Source: a bacterium (lineage in GTDB: Bacteria; Pseudomonadota; Gammaproteobacteria; Pseudomonadales; Moraxellaceae). Taken from it: 64,000 nt of DNA. Location: NCBI GenBank assembly GCA_029945725.1, contig JAQSDB010000011.1, forward strand, positions 310,001 to 374,000, read 5' to 3'. This document shows positions 1 through 6,851 of the stretch, piece by piece. The notes beneath the pieces were generated by a model that was not told where the DNA came from, ran no database searches, and saw only the letters and a program-made list of their open reading frames with translations. Position 1 is the stretch's first letter, and every line of letters starts with the position of its first letter. The position numbers and the translations under genes are program-made.

Positions 1-1
1 C

Positions 2-343
2 GAAGCGGCGGCGGCGGTTGATCCGACGAACCCGGAAAACGTGGCAAACACTTTCGCCAAGAAAATCGCGGCAGCAGTGACCGGACAAAAAGTGGCAGAC
101 GTTTCGTTTGCTCCCAATGTCGCTGCGCCAAAAGAGAAAGCCGGTGCGTATTCCTCGGTAAATCGCCAGGGAACGATGACATCAATGAGCCAGGCGCAGA
201 AGCTCGCCTGGCTGGATAACGAGCTGTCGAAGCTGAAGGTGAAACTTCTCGCCGCAAAAACCACGGCAGACCGAAAGGCGATTAACGCCACGCTGACCGA
301 GTACACCGCACGCCGTGCTGCTGTTGCAGCGGGTGCCGTGTGA
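2..343 (+). CDS. Prophage protein, C-terminal part (5' end outside window)
   Basis: The frame is open from the second base of the window and has no stop before 341-343, so this is the end of a longer gene. A GTG at 41 is unlikely to be the true start because coding-like sequence rich in Ala and Pro precedes it. The visible 113 residues are Ala/Lys-rich with a predicted helical, charged C-terminal half (about residues 60-105, LDNELSKLKVKLLAAK region). The stop overlaps the next start by four bases (GTGA), indicating translational coupling within the phage structural operon. No family recognised. Confidence 0.65.
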   Translation, partial: EAAAAVDPTNPENVANTFAKKIAAAVTGQKVADVSFAPNVAAPKEKAGAYSSVNRQGTMTSMSQAQKLAWLDNELSKLKVKLLAAKTTADRKAINATLTEYTARRAAVAAGAV

Positions 344-651
344 CAAAGCGGGACAAGCTGCTGGAGCAGGCGGCGGCGCTGTTTGAAGCCTTCACCGGCC
401 TGGAAGCGGACAGCGTGGAAAAGTTCGAGATGCCTGAAGTCAAGGCGGGCGTGTTGATCGGGGAAATTGAGCAGATTTCCTACAACACGGTGAGAAAACA
501 CGGCAGCAGTGAGCGGGCAAAGAAACACCGCTACCGACACACATTCAAGCCGTCAGCGCGGCCACTGTTCGCAGTGTCGCATGACGGAAAAGTGTTGCTG
601 ATCTTGGGCAACGGTTTCGAGTTCACCGAACGGGGTATTACGGACAAATGA
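340..651 (+). CDS. Prophage protein of unknown function, 103 aa
   Basis: GTG start overlaps the previous stop (GTGA) and its own stop overlaps an upstream in-frame ATG of the next gene (ATGA), typical of compact phage operons. The protein is soluble-looking: an acidic helical N-terminus (KLLEQAAALFEAF), a basic middle rich in His/Arg/Lys (RKHGSSERAKKHRYRH) and a beta-rich C-terminus (LFAVSHDGKVLLILG). I do not recognise a family. The basic patch would suit nucleic-acid or capsid contact, but that is speculation. Confidence 0.6.
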   Translation: MTKRDKLLEQAAALFEAFTGLEADSVEKFEMPEVKAGVLIGEIEQISYNTVRKHGSSERAKKHRYRHTFKPSARPLFAVSHDGKVLLILGNGFEFTERGITDK

Positions 652-707
652 GTAGCCCGGTCTGGTTGATTAACCCTCACAAGTTGGGGACAACAGGAGA
701 GAAAGCC

Positions 708-1379
708 ATGGCACGCACTGCCAAGAAGAAAACCACTGCGAAGCGCAAGCCTCGCACAGCGGCACAGAAGGCGGCCACGGCAAAGATGCTCGCCGCCAAC
801 AAGCGCAAGCGCGCACCGGCCCGCAAGGCCGCAAGCACGCATGCTGCCGCACCGAAAAAGCGACGCAGCTACAGCCGCAAGGCTGCCAGCGCTGCACCGG
901 CAAAGCGCGTTTATCGCCGCAATCCGGTGGCCCGCAAAATCGGCATGGTCAATGAGCTGATCCATGAAATCGCCATTCCGGCAGGTGTCGGTGTCGCGGG
1001 TGCCATGGGTATCGACCTTGCCTGGGGCAATGCAAAGTTCCTGTCTGTCGAAACGCGTACCGGAAAAATCCGTTACCTCGGCAAATCGGCACTGGCAATC
1101 GGTGGTGCTCTGGCCGTGTCGCACTTCGCGCCGAAGGCTCGCAAGTATGCGCGCCAGGTCGCCGTGATGACGCTCGGTATCCAGGCGCATGCAGCCGCCA
1201 CTGAATTTGCCGTAGCGAAGTACCCGAACGCTGGCCTTGCAGGCTATGACGAGCAGGAACTGAACGAGGCAATCGAGTCGCTGAATGGTTTGAGCGAAAA
1301 CATCATGCTCACCAGTCAGGGGCCGGAGCTGAACGGCATGGACTTTTATCAGCCCGCCTACAACAGCGCACACGCTTAA
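708..1379 (+). CDS. Basic, histone-tail-like prophage protein (possible capsid/DNA-packaging protein)
   Basis: Start placed at ATG 708, which has a good ribosome site (aggaga, 7 bases upstream); an in-frame ATG at 648 would add 20 residues. The 223-residue product has an extremely basic N-terminal 70 residues of Ala/Lys/Arg blocks (AKKKTTAKRKPRTAAQK; then APKKRRSYSRKAA). These resemble a histone H1 or protamine tail. A more ordinary domain follows with two hydrophobic stretches (IAIPAGVGVAGAMGIDLAW and ALAIGGALAVSHFA) and an acidic C-terminus. Inferred role: binding genomic DNA inside the particle or at an internal membrane. It lies immediately before the capsid candidate. No named family recognised. 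Confidence 0.6.
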   Translation: MARTAKKKTTAKRKPRTAAQKAATAKMLAANKRKRAPARKAASTHAAAPKKRRSYSRKAASAAPAKRVYRRNPVARKIGMVNELIHEIAIPAGVGVAGAMGIDLAWGNAKFLSVETRTGKIRYLGKSALAIGGALAVSHFAPKARKYARQVAVMTLGIQAHAAATEFAVAKYPNAGLAGYDEQELNEAIESLNGLSENIMLTSQGPELNGMDFYQPAYNSAHA

Positions 1380-1391
1380 ACCGGAGCTGCA

Positions 1392-1413
1392 GCCTCGCCA
1401 ATAGTGGCGAGGC
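1392..1413 (+). repeat. Perfect 9-bp hairpin in capsid gene leader
   Basis: gcctcgcca and tggcgaggc are perfect inverted repeats around a 4-base loop, between the stop at 1379 and the ATG at 1461. No T-run follows, so it is not a classical terminator. It may stabilise or define the 5' end of the capsid mRNA. Confidence 0.5.
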
Positions 1414-1460
1414 CAGATCCAGAACAGAAAACACCAAAGGTCAAACAGGAATCAAAAATC

Positions 1461-2147
1461 ATGAATATGCAAGTTCGCCGTCCGCACCCTGCACTGAATC
1501 AGCTCGCCGCTGCCCGTGTCAGCGCTGAGAACACCGCCAAGTATGGCGCCATCTGGGATACCGTTTTTTATGACGGCACCAATGGTCACGATGAATTGCA
1601 GCTGTTCCGCGTTCCTATCGGTGGCGTATTCAACGGTGCCGTGACCAAGACCAAGGAGCACACCAATCTGTTGACGGCCGGCCAGCTTGATAACGGCGTG
1701 TCGATTTTCGTCACGGGTATCCAGCTGATTTTCGTACCCGGTGTGGCCGTGGGTCGTCTGGGTGCAAATGCCAAGTTTGATCGCTCGAATGATCTTCAGG
1801 CCTTTGCCGAACGTGGCCTTCTGGACTTCAGCGTGGGCCAGGATCAGGCCGTGTTTGATGGCCCTCTCGGTCTGTTCCCCGGCGAGACGCGCTTGATTGG
1901 CGAAGGCAATGCCTTTGCTGACAGCTTCACCGCTGACGACAACAAGGCGGGCGTGCTGGAGCTGACCACGCTGGCCGGCAAGAGCTACACCGATTTTGAG
2001 CCGTTCCCGATTATCGGCGGCCAGAACATCAATGCCGCGCTGAAGTGGTTTGGTTCCAAGGTGGCGATGCCTTCCGGCCAGAACGGCAAAGTGATTTGCC
2101 GCCTCACCGGCAGCATCTACCGCATCAAGACCGCCGTTACTGTCTAA
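1461..2147 (+). CDS. Probable major capsid protein of the prophage
   Basis: ATG 1461 is preceded by agga at 1447-1450. An earlier GTG at 1404 lies inside a hairpin and is unlikely. The 228-residue product has no signal peptide or membrane segment. It is rich in short beta-type segments and aromatic/Gly turns (IWDTVFYDGTNGHDELQLFRVPIGG near the N-terminus; VSIFVTGIQLIFVPG; FEPFPIIGGQNINAALKWFG), as in jelly-roll capsid proteins. It sits in the middle of the structural block, has its own leader hairpin and is followed by a strong terminator, a layout expected for the most highly expressed gene. Capsid assignment is inference from context and composition; at 228 residues it is short for a double jelly-roll protein. 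It could be another abundant virion protein. Confidence 0.5.
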   Translation: MNMQVRRPHPALNQLAAARVSAENTAKYGAIWDTVFYDGTNGHDELQLFRVPIGGVFNGAVTKTKEHTNLLTAGQLDNGVSIFVTGIQLIFVPGVAVGRLGANAKFDRSNDLQAFAERGLLDFSVGQDQAVFDGPLGLFPGETRLIGEGNAFADSFTADDNKAGVLELTTLAGKSYTDFEPFPIIGGQNINAALKWFGSKVAMPSGQNGKVICRLTGSIYRIKTAVTV

Positions 2148-2170
2148 GGCGGTCGGAAAGCAATAAAACC

Positions 2171-2198
2171 GAAAGGGGCGGCAATCGCCGCCCCTTTC
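2171..2198 (+). terminator. Strong hairpin after capsid gene
   Basis: gaaaggggcggc pairs perfectly with gccgcccctttc around aatc, followed by a short T-rich stretch (gtttct). Because more phage genes follow in the same direction with no obvious promoter, it probably acts as a leaky terminator that raises capsid mRNA relative to downstream genes. Confidence 0.7.
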
Positions 2199-2228
2199 GT
2201 TTCTGAAGAATTTCAAGAGGAACGCATC

Positions 2229-2612
2229 ATGGCAACGCCAGCAGGGCAGATTGTTTTCCACGGAAAACACCTTGATACCGTAACCGGCCAGCTTATCGAG
2301 GCCGCCAGCTATGCAGTGGACGTGCCGGCACTGGCTGACGGTGTTTCGCATCCCGGAACATTTCAGGTGGTTTCTGAATACGATTTTGAGTTGCTGGAGA
2401 CAACCCACAATTTTGTGGGGATCGCAGACGGTGCTCATGTGAACGTCAAGCTGCAAATCCAGGCAACAAATGGCCGTCCGTGGTTTATCGGCAAGCCGAT
2501 TTTTATCAACAGCATTTCGTCCCAGAATGCAGGCCTGCCACGTCGCCAGCTTGTGCGGCGCGTAATTATGGCGAAGACAGCGGTTTCTGTAGACATTACT
2601 GAAGCCACCTGA
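2229..2612 (+). CDS. Prophage structural protein candidate, 127 aa
   Basis: ATG 2229 is preceded by caagagg 7 bases upstream. The product is beta-rich without membrane segments: GQIVFHGKHLDTVTGQL, then FQVVSEYDFELLE, HVNVKLQIQ and RPWFIGKPIFI, ending in a polar tail. It directly follows the capsid terminator and is the first gene of the second half of the structural block. The size and composition would suit a minor capsid, vertex or cement protein. No family recognised. Confidence 0.6.
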   Translation: MATPAGQIVFHGKHLDTVTGQLIEAASYAVDVPALADGVSHPGTFQVVSEYDFELLETTHNFVGIADGAHVNVKLQIQATNGRPWFIGKPIFINSISSQNAGLPRRQLVRRVIMAKTAVSVDITEAT

Positions 2613-2643
2613 TTCGACGTACTGACGCACTGAGGAAATAGCC

Positions 2644-2973
2644 GTGGCCACAAAAATAAGAATGCAGACGCGCCGTCATGTGATCAGCTCCGATAGTTAT
2701 AAGGAGGTGTTGATGGCAAATCCTGCGCGCAAATATCTGGATATTAGCATCAGCACCAACAGCGGTCTGCTGCCGACGAATCCGGGCGTGGTCAAGATGG
2801 CATTCGATGGTGACAGTCCGCAGAACTATAAAGTTATCTGGGTGTTGCGCCCCTTTCAGCCAACGATGGCGCCGGCAAATGCCGTGCGGCTCCAGGCAAT
2901 GAAAGATGATCCGCTCGGGCCGGAAATCGAAGTGACCGTAGAAGTCACGGAAGGTATCGAGGTCGAGGCTTAA
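2644..2973 (+). CDS. Prophage protein of unknown function, 109 (or 86) aa
   Basis: GTG at 2644 has gaggaaat upstream. An in-frame ATG at 2713 has a near-perfect ribosome site (aaggaggtg at 2701-2709), so two products or the shorter one are possible. The shorter form begins MANPARKYLDISISTNSG and contains beta segments (KVIWVLRPF, EIEVTVEVTEGIEVEA). No membrane segment is seen. The stop is directly abutted by the transglycosylase ATG, so the two are probably co-translated. Family not recognised. Confidence 0.6.
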   Translation: MATKIRMQTRRHVISSDSYKEVLMANPARKYLDISISTNSGLLPTNPGVVKMAFDGDSPQNYKVIWVLRPFQPTMAPANAVRLQAMKDDPLGPEIEVTVEVTEGIEVEA

Positions 2974-3507
2974 ATGGCCGCGCTGAAGTGGTGGCTGCTG
3001 GGTGGTGGCGTCGCTTTGATCGCGTTCGGAGGAAAAGAAGTCGTGAACCTGAAAGACGCAAGCGATAACGAAAAAAAATATGCGCCAATCATTGCCGATG
3101 CCGAGAAAAAGAACGGCATTCCGGCAGGTCTGCTGCATCGCCTGATTAAGCAGGAATCACACTTCAGGACGGAAATCATCACGGGTGAGCTGCCGTCGCC
3201 GGTCGGTGCGCTGGGCATTGCGCAATTCATGCCGGCCACGGCAAAGGATGAGGGCGTGAATCCGCGTGATCCGGTGGCAAGCATTTATGCGGCTGCAAAA
3301 TATCTGGTCAAGCAGTACAAGCTGACAAAGAGCTGGGAGAAGGCGGTGGCGTCCTATAACTGGGGCGCTGGTCATGTGCTGCTGGCAGTGAAGCAATCGC
3401 CGGCAAACTGGTTCGCCGCTGTCTGGCCGGCAGGTTACAAGTTTGCAGGCAAGCCGATGGTGCCGAAAGAAACAAAAGATTACGTCGCAAAAATTTTGAT
3501 GGCCTGA
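2974..3507 (+). CDS. Membrane-anchored lytic transglycosylase (SLT family), phage entry enzyme
   Basis: The 177-residue product has an N-terminal membrane segment (about residues 4-20, LKWWLLGGGVALIAFGG) and a lysozyme-like SLT domain from about residue 35 to the end. Visible SLT motifs are the catalytic glutamate E61 in IKQESHF, GALGIAQFMPATA near residue 80, AAKYLVKQY and ASYNWGAGHV. The enzyme cleaves peptidoglycan glycan strands to form anhydromuramyl ends. In membrane-containing phages such enzymes sit in the virion and open the cell wall during entry. Its short length, anchor and position among structural genes fit a virion protein better than a cellular housekeeping enzyme. The start directly follows the preceding stop. 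Confidence 0.9.
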   Translation: MAALKWWLLGGGVALIAFGGKEVVNLKDASDNEKKYAPIIADAEKKNGIPAGLLHRLIKQESHFRTEIITGELPSPVGALGIAQFMPATAKDEGVNPRDPVASIYAAAKYLVKQYKLTKSWEKAVASYNWGAGHVLLAVKQSPANWFAAVWPAGYKFAGKPMVPKETKDYVAKILMA

Positions 3508-3510
3508 ACC

Positions 3511-4344
3511 ATGTCGCTCGCTCACCTGCTTATCAGCCCGTTTTTGATTCCCGTTGAACTCTTGGGAGGGCTGGGTGGTGGCTTTGACATTCTGGACTGG
3601 GATATGGCTGCCACGCTGAACGGTGCGCCTTATCCACTTAACGATGACGGCACGCTGGCGGCTGGCGTTGGCATGGGGCACCTGGCCACGATGGCGCCGG
3701 ACTACAGCAGCTTTGCTTATGTCTACACCGGGGCAGGGGAGCCATCGAATACGGCGGCAGCATTTTCAACAGCCGCGCCCTTCACGGCAGACGGCACGCG
3801 CCGCACAGCGCGGCTGACGGTGGATCAGTTTCCGGCCGGTGCGGCAGATATGCCGGGAGTCAATCTGTACGTTTTCTGGATTCATGAAGGCGCCCTGGCT
3901 GGTCAGCAGGTCGCAGGAATCGCACGCAGTGCCGGCAATGTTTATTCAGGGGCGCCGCTGACCGCGCTGCCTGATGTGCCGCTTCCAGCTGATCCAACGG
4001 GAAAATATCTTGAGCTCTATGTAACGGAGGCCGGCGCCATCGGCTGGAATGTTGACGGCGTGGATCAGGGATTGACCGGCAGCACAGTGACGGCAGGCGA
4101 CACATACGGGTTTTATGTGGGCGTGAACGCAAACGGTGCCTTTGATCCAGTCGGTGAAACAATAGCGGCAACCTTCAGCATGACGGCACCGGTGCAGAGT
4201 CTGCCGGCTGGTGCTGCAAAAAACAGTATCTACAAGGTCACGAATTTGTCAGCCGCACCGGTTTATGACGGCTACACCTTTGCCTTGAAAGATTTGGCCA
4301 TCGTCATAAGCGATGCGCTTGAAGTGGTTCGCATAGCAAAATAA
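3511..4344 (+). CDS. Probable phage fibre/spike or minor virion protein, 277 aa
   Basis: Starts 3 bases after the transglycosylase stop. A short hydrophobic N-terminus (LAHLLISPFLIPVELLGGLGGG) may anchor it. The rest is Gly/Ala/Thr-rich with many short beta strands (FAYVYTGAGEP, YLELYVTEAGAIGWNVDG, YGFYVGVNANGAFDPVGE) and carries no Cys. The C-terminal part (NSIYKVTNLSAAPVYDGYTFALKD) looks like a compact beta domain. Such composition is usual for host-recognition spikes. No sequence family recognised, so the role is inferred from composition and position. Confidence 0.5.
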   Translation: MSLAHLLISPFLIPVELLGGLGGGFDILDWDMAATLNGAPYPLNDDGTLAAGVGMGHLATMAPDYSSFAYVYTGAGEPSNTAAAFSTAAPFTADGTRRTARLTVDQFPAGAADMPGVNLYVFWIHEGALAGQQVAGIARSAGNVYSGAPLTALPDVPLPADPTGKYLELYVTEAGAIGWNVDGVDQGLTGSTVTAGDTYGFYVGVNANGAFDPVGETIAATFSMTAPVQSLPAGAAKNSIYKVTNLSAAPVYDGYTFALKDLAIVISDALEVVRIAK

Positions 4345-4356
4345 CAGGGGAAAATC

Positions 4357-4647
4357 ATGAAATGGCTTAATGCGTTGGGTAGTTGGTGGGAAAGCATTAC
4401 ACCGGGCAAGCGTCATCTGCTGGGAACGCTGATGATTATTGCCATGACGGCGGCAGGTGTGCCGGCGCAGGTGGCGAACATTGCCGGCGCCTTGATAGGC
4501 AGTACCGCCTCGGTGCCTGTGGCAGTAGTGCCGCCCGTGCCTCTGCAAATCGGCACAGTCCCCGATATTTTATGGGGTCTAGTGCCGCCAGTTCCTGCCG
4601 AAACGTCAAGCCGCGATACCCAGGGGCCACCCGAGGGCGTCAAGTAA
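4357..4647 (+). CDS. Small prophage membrane protein, 96 aa
   Basis: ATG 4357 follows aggggaaaatc. One or two hydrophobic segments lie at about residues 20-50 (HLLGTLMIIAMTAAGVPAQV, then NIAGALIGSTASVPVAVV), followed by a Pro-rich tail (VPPVPLQIGTV, WGLVPPVPAE). The next gene follows without a gap. It could be an internal-membrane virion protein or a lysis-related protein. No family recognised. Confidence 0.5.
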   Translation: MKWLNALGSWWESITPGKRHLLGTLMIIAMTAAGVPAQVANIAGALIGSTASVPVAVVPPVPLQIGTVPDILWGLVPPVPAETSSRDTQGPPEGVK

Positions 4648-4809
4648 ATGAAAATTGCCGCGTGGGAAAAAATCGAGCAGGCCGTGATTGTCAGTCTGCT
4701 GGCCTTCGCCGGTTTCTTCATGTGGAACGCAGGGCAGCAGCTTGTCCTGCTGGATTACCGGATGAGCAAAGCAGAACACACCATCGAAAAGTTGAAGCAG
4801 GAAGGATGA
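4648..4809 (+). CDS. Tiny single-pass membrane protein, 53 aa
   Basis: ATG 4648 directly follows the preceding TAA; the stop is TGA at 4807-4809. The product has one membrane helix at about residues 12-32 (AVIVSLLAFAGFFMWNAGQQ) and a charged helical tail (SKAEHTIEKLKQEG). Similar size and layout are common for minor membrane proteins of membrane-containing or filamentous phages. Support is the perfect operon packing and protein-like composition; no homologue is recognised. Confidence 0.5.
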   Translation: MKIAAWEKIEQAVIVSLLAFAGFFMWNAGQQLVLLDYRMSKAEHTIEKLKQEG

Positions 4810-4816
4810 CGAACCC

Positions 4817-5668
4817 GTGAGCGCTCACAGCGAAAACGTAAAAGCCATGATCGTGTGGGCCTTGCAGGTCTTTGCAGGGCCGCACGCGAAAACGGTGCCG
4901 CTTGGTGCGATTGACGCGCTGGTGGAGCGCTCCGAAAGTTCGGCAGATTTCCTCATTGCCATCCGCGATGCCATTAATGCGCTGCTGGCTGAAGTGCTGG
5001 CCGGCCAGACCGTTGCGCTTGATGGGGCAACGCTCGCCGCCCTCGAAAACATTACCGTCAACAATGAAGACTTCCCGGATGCGGCCACAACGGCAAAGCT
5101 GGAGCTGATCCGCGCACTGCTGGCCGGTGCGGCCACGGAAGCCACGCTGGTAGGCATATCGGCCAAGCTGCCATCACTGGGTAAGAAGTCTCAGTCAGCA
5201 AGCCAGGCGACAACCAATAGTTTCGGAACTAATCAGCTTTCGGACGCCAGCGCTGGCGCTCTATATACAAAGACCGTGACGGTGGCGGCGGGTGGTGCGG
5301 GCAACTATTCCGCGCACCAGATTGTGAATCCGGCTGGAAGTGGGAAAACAGTAGTTATATATGCCATGCAGTGCAACACGGCAGGCGCCGTGCAGTTGAC
5401 GGCGGATGCTGCCTTGCTGGGCACCGATAACGGGGTGTTTAAAAACACCACAATAAGCGCGGCCGGATCAACAGCGCGCATTTACTCCGACAACACTTCA
5501 GCAGTGCTTTCCGCGAGCGATTTTTTTATTACCGCCACCACGGCAGGAAATCCGGGCACGGCAGTCGGCGCCTCGATTTTTGTGCTGCCGGCCGGTCATA
5601 ACCTCAAGCTGACCAATCAAACAGCGAATGCCGCCTTCACGTTCACGGCCACGGTGTGTGAATACTAA
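4817..5668 (+). CDS. Prophage tail-spike/fibre-like protein, 283 aa
   Basis: GTG start at 4817 with aggaagg about 8-13 bases upstream. The N-terminal 110 residues are predicted helical with an Ala/Leu-rich possible coiled coil (DFLIAIRDAINALLAEVLAGQ; AKLELIRALLAGAATEATL). A Ser/Gln-rich linker follows (KKSQSASQATTNSFG). The C-terminal 140 residues are beta-rich and Gly/Thr/Ala-rich (YTKTVTVAAGGAGNYSAHQI; FTFTATVCEY), resembling a trimeric fibre with a receptor-binding head. This architecture is often seen in adsorption proteins. It is a second spike candidate beside the gene at 3511. Confidence 0.5.
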   Translation: MSAHSENVKAMIVWALQVFAGPHAKTVPLGAIDALVERSESSADFLIAIRDAINALLAEVLAGQTVALDGATLAALENITVNNEDFPDAATTAKLELIRALLAGAATEATLVGISAKLPSLGKKSQSASQATTNSFGTNQLSDASAGALYTKTVTVAAGGAGNYSAHQIVNPAGSGKTVVIYAMQCNTAGAVQLTADAALLGTDNGVFKNTTISAAGSTARIYSDNTSAVLSASDFFITATTAGNPGTAVGASIFVLPAGHNLKLTNQTANAAFTFTATVCEY

Positions 5669-5810
5669 AACACTGAGCAGGTACTGGAGCGGGGCAGTCG
5701 GTGGCGCCGTTTTTGGCGTTGCGCTGCTGCCAGGTAATGCCGGCATGTGCATAGGGGCGGCTGCCGGTTTCCTGATAGCATGGCGAGCCGGAAAAAAGGG
5801 GCAGTTATGA
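5658..5810 (+). CDS. Tiny glycine-zipper membrane protein, 50 aa
   Basis: Probable GTG start at 5658, overlapping the end of the previous gene by 11 bases; the stop overlaps the next ATG (ATGA). Two short hydrophobic helices with a Gly/Ala spacing pattern (SGAVGGAVFGVALLPGNAGMC, IGAAAGFLIAWRAG) are visible, then a basic tail. Such glycine-zipper proteins insert in membranes and occur as phage pore-forming or virion membrane proteins. No clear ribosome site; support is frame packing and composition only. Confidence 0.4.
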   Translation: MNTKTLSRYWSGAVGGAVFGVALLPGNAGMCIGAAAGFLIAWRAGKKGQL

Positions 5811-6136
5811 GCAAGCAAGGTTTCCGGGGATTCAGCAGGAATCAGGAATGGCATGCACTGCGGATCGAAGGCCACGGGATAGCGTGGATCGGCTGGAGCA
5901 AGGCCAAGAACAAGCGAGTGATGCAAAAGCACAGCACGTCCTTTGAAGCGGCTGTGGTGAGCATCGCGGAAAACGGGCTAGGGCGGCTGCTGCCGCATGG
6001 CAATGTGACGAAATACCCTGACCAGTTTATACTGGAGCAGGAAGTGAGCGGGATTCCCTGCCGGATACCCTGCGAGCTGATCTGGAGTGCCAATGATGAA
6101 CCGTGCTTCTTCCTCCGCACCATCGTTAAAATCTAA
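5807..6136 (+). CDS. Prophage protein of unknown function, 109 aa
   Basis: ATG 5807 overlaps the preceding stop (ATGA) and has aaaaggggc upstream. The product begins MSKQGFRGFSRNQEWHALRI, is basic in the middle (WSKAKNKRVMQKH) and ends in a beta-rich segment. No membrane segment or signal is present. The next small gene overlaps its 3' end. No family recognised. Confidence 0.5.
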   Translation: MSKQGFRGFSRNQEWHALRIEGHGIAWIGWSKAKNKRVMQKHSTSFEAAVVSIAENGLGRLLPHGNVTKYPDQFILEQEVSGIPCRIPCELIWSANDEPCFFLRTIVKI

Positions 6137-6281
6137 GGCCAAGGCCTTACCGTATCCCGATGAAGATGCCGTCACGCGGCAGATGCTGGTGGATGATGAC
6201 AACGGCCTGTTCAGCAAGCCGCTGACAAAAAAGCAGGTCAAAGAGCTGTTCGACCGCCAGAAGGTCAAGAAGGCCAAATAA
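6093..6281 (+). CDS. Last gene of the prophage block, 62 aa
   Basis: ATG at 6093 (or 6096) overlaps the previous gene by about 44 bases; ggag at 6083-6086 is a plausible ribosome site. The product is polar: a Ser-rich start, an acidic middle (YPDEDAVTRQMLVDDDNG) and a Lys-rich end (LTKKQVKELFDRQKVKKAK). It is followed 13 bases later by a strong terminator. Function unknown; a small DNA- or virion-associated protein is possible. Confidence 0.45.
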   Translation: MMNRASSSAPSLKSKAKALPYPDEDAVTRQMLVDDDNGLFSKPLTKKQVKELFDRQKVKKAK

Positions 6282-6294
6282 TTCAAGCCCCATG

Positions 6295-6321
6295 AAAAAG
6301 CCCGCATCTGCGGGCTTTTTT
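6295..6321. terminator. Bidirectional terminator ending the phage structural block
   Basis: aaaaagcccgca pairs with tgcgggcttttt around two loop bases and is followed by a T-run, so it can work in either direction. It separates the plus-strand structural genes from the opposing regulator. Confidence 0.85.
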
Positions 6322-6425
6322 GTGCCTTCCGTGGCTCGGTTCGGTGCTGTTGCTGGGGCCGGAGCCTAGCGCCATGACGGCCCGTGAACCGTAGCAATCC
6401 CGCCCGTTTGAATCTGTAGGAAATC

Positions 6426-6493
6426 ATCCTGCAGGATCGCCAGATATGACGGTGATCGAGCGGCCGTCATCGCCGTATCTGGCGATTCAGGAT
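6426..6493. repeat. Large stem-loop, candidate phage replication origin or packaging signal
   Basis: Nested inverted repeats share one axis. atcgccagata (6436-6446) pairs perfectly with tatctggcgat (6476-6486), inner tgacgg (6447-6452) pairs with ccgtca (6464-6469), and outer atcctg (6426-6431) pairs with caggat (6488-6493). It lies in non-coding DNA between the structural terminator and the convergent regulator. Large noncoding hairpins at this position serve as rolling-circle origins or packaging signals in single-stranded DNA phages; that role here is inferred. Confidence 0.6.
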
Positions 6494-6497
6494 CTGG

Positions 6498-6851
6498 TCA
6501 GGCGCGCAGCAATGGAATCTGCGCATAGCGCAATTCGGCTTCAAGTGCGGCCACGCGCTCCCGTAATCCGGCAACCTGAGACCGCAGGCTTTCCCGGTGT
6601 GATAGCAGGAAGTGCAGGTTTCCAAGGTCGCGGGAAGACAGCTCCCGGCCCTCTGGGGTCACAATCACGCTGCCGCGTACCCTGAAGCCGGCCCAGGAGC
6701 AATCAGCCCACGGCATGAGTCCGTAAGCGTGAAGCATAATCAGTCGAAAGGCGCATAGGGGCATGGGATCGCCGCTGGCCCATCGTTGAACCGTAGACAA
6801 TGCGTAGCCTGTTAATTCGGCTGCCTCGGGGATAGACAGCGGCAATGGCAT
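6498..6851 (-). CDS. HTH phage regulator resembling DUF3653-type proteins of filamentous phages
   Basis: Start is set at ATG 6851 (MPLPLSIPEAAELTG), where recognisable sequence begins; a GTG at 6959 would give 153 residues and has aagaga upstream, so it is a real alternative. The N-terminal half has a helix-turn-helix (IPEAAELTGYALSTVQRWASG). The middle carries W-x-GF and TPEGRELS motifs, and the C-terminus is a coiled coil (LRSQVAGLRERVAALEAEL). Known: short proteins with this W-GF-PEGR pattern are encoded by filamentous phages, often near their attachment site. Inferred role: repressor or copy-number/lysogeny control. It opposes the structural genes, as such regulators usually do. Confidence 0.6.
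   Translation of the reverse strand: MPLPLSIPEAAELTGYALSTVQRWASGDPMPLCAFRLIMLHAYGLMPWADCSWAGFRVRGSVIVTPEGRELSSRDLGNLHFLLSHRESLRSQVAGLRERVAALEAELRYAQIPLLRA

Noticed and set aside
531-1373. 280-codon open frame on the minus strand across the phage genes
   Set aside because: It lies antisense to overlapping, well-packed plus-strand genes with ribosome sites; its Cys/Arg-rich translation is not protein-like.
1452-2651. 399-codon open frame antisense to the capsid candidate
   Set aside because: It spans two convincing plus-strand genes and a terminator hairpin, and has no ribosome site or domain.
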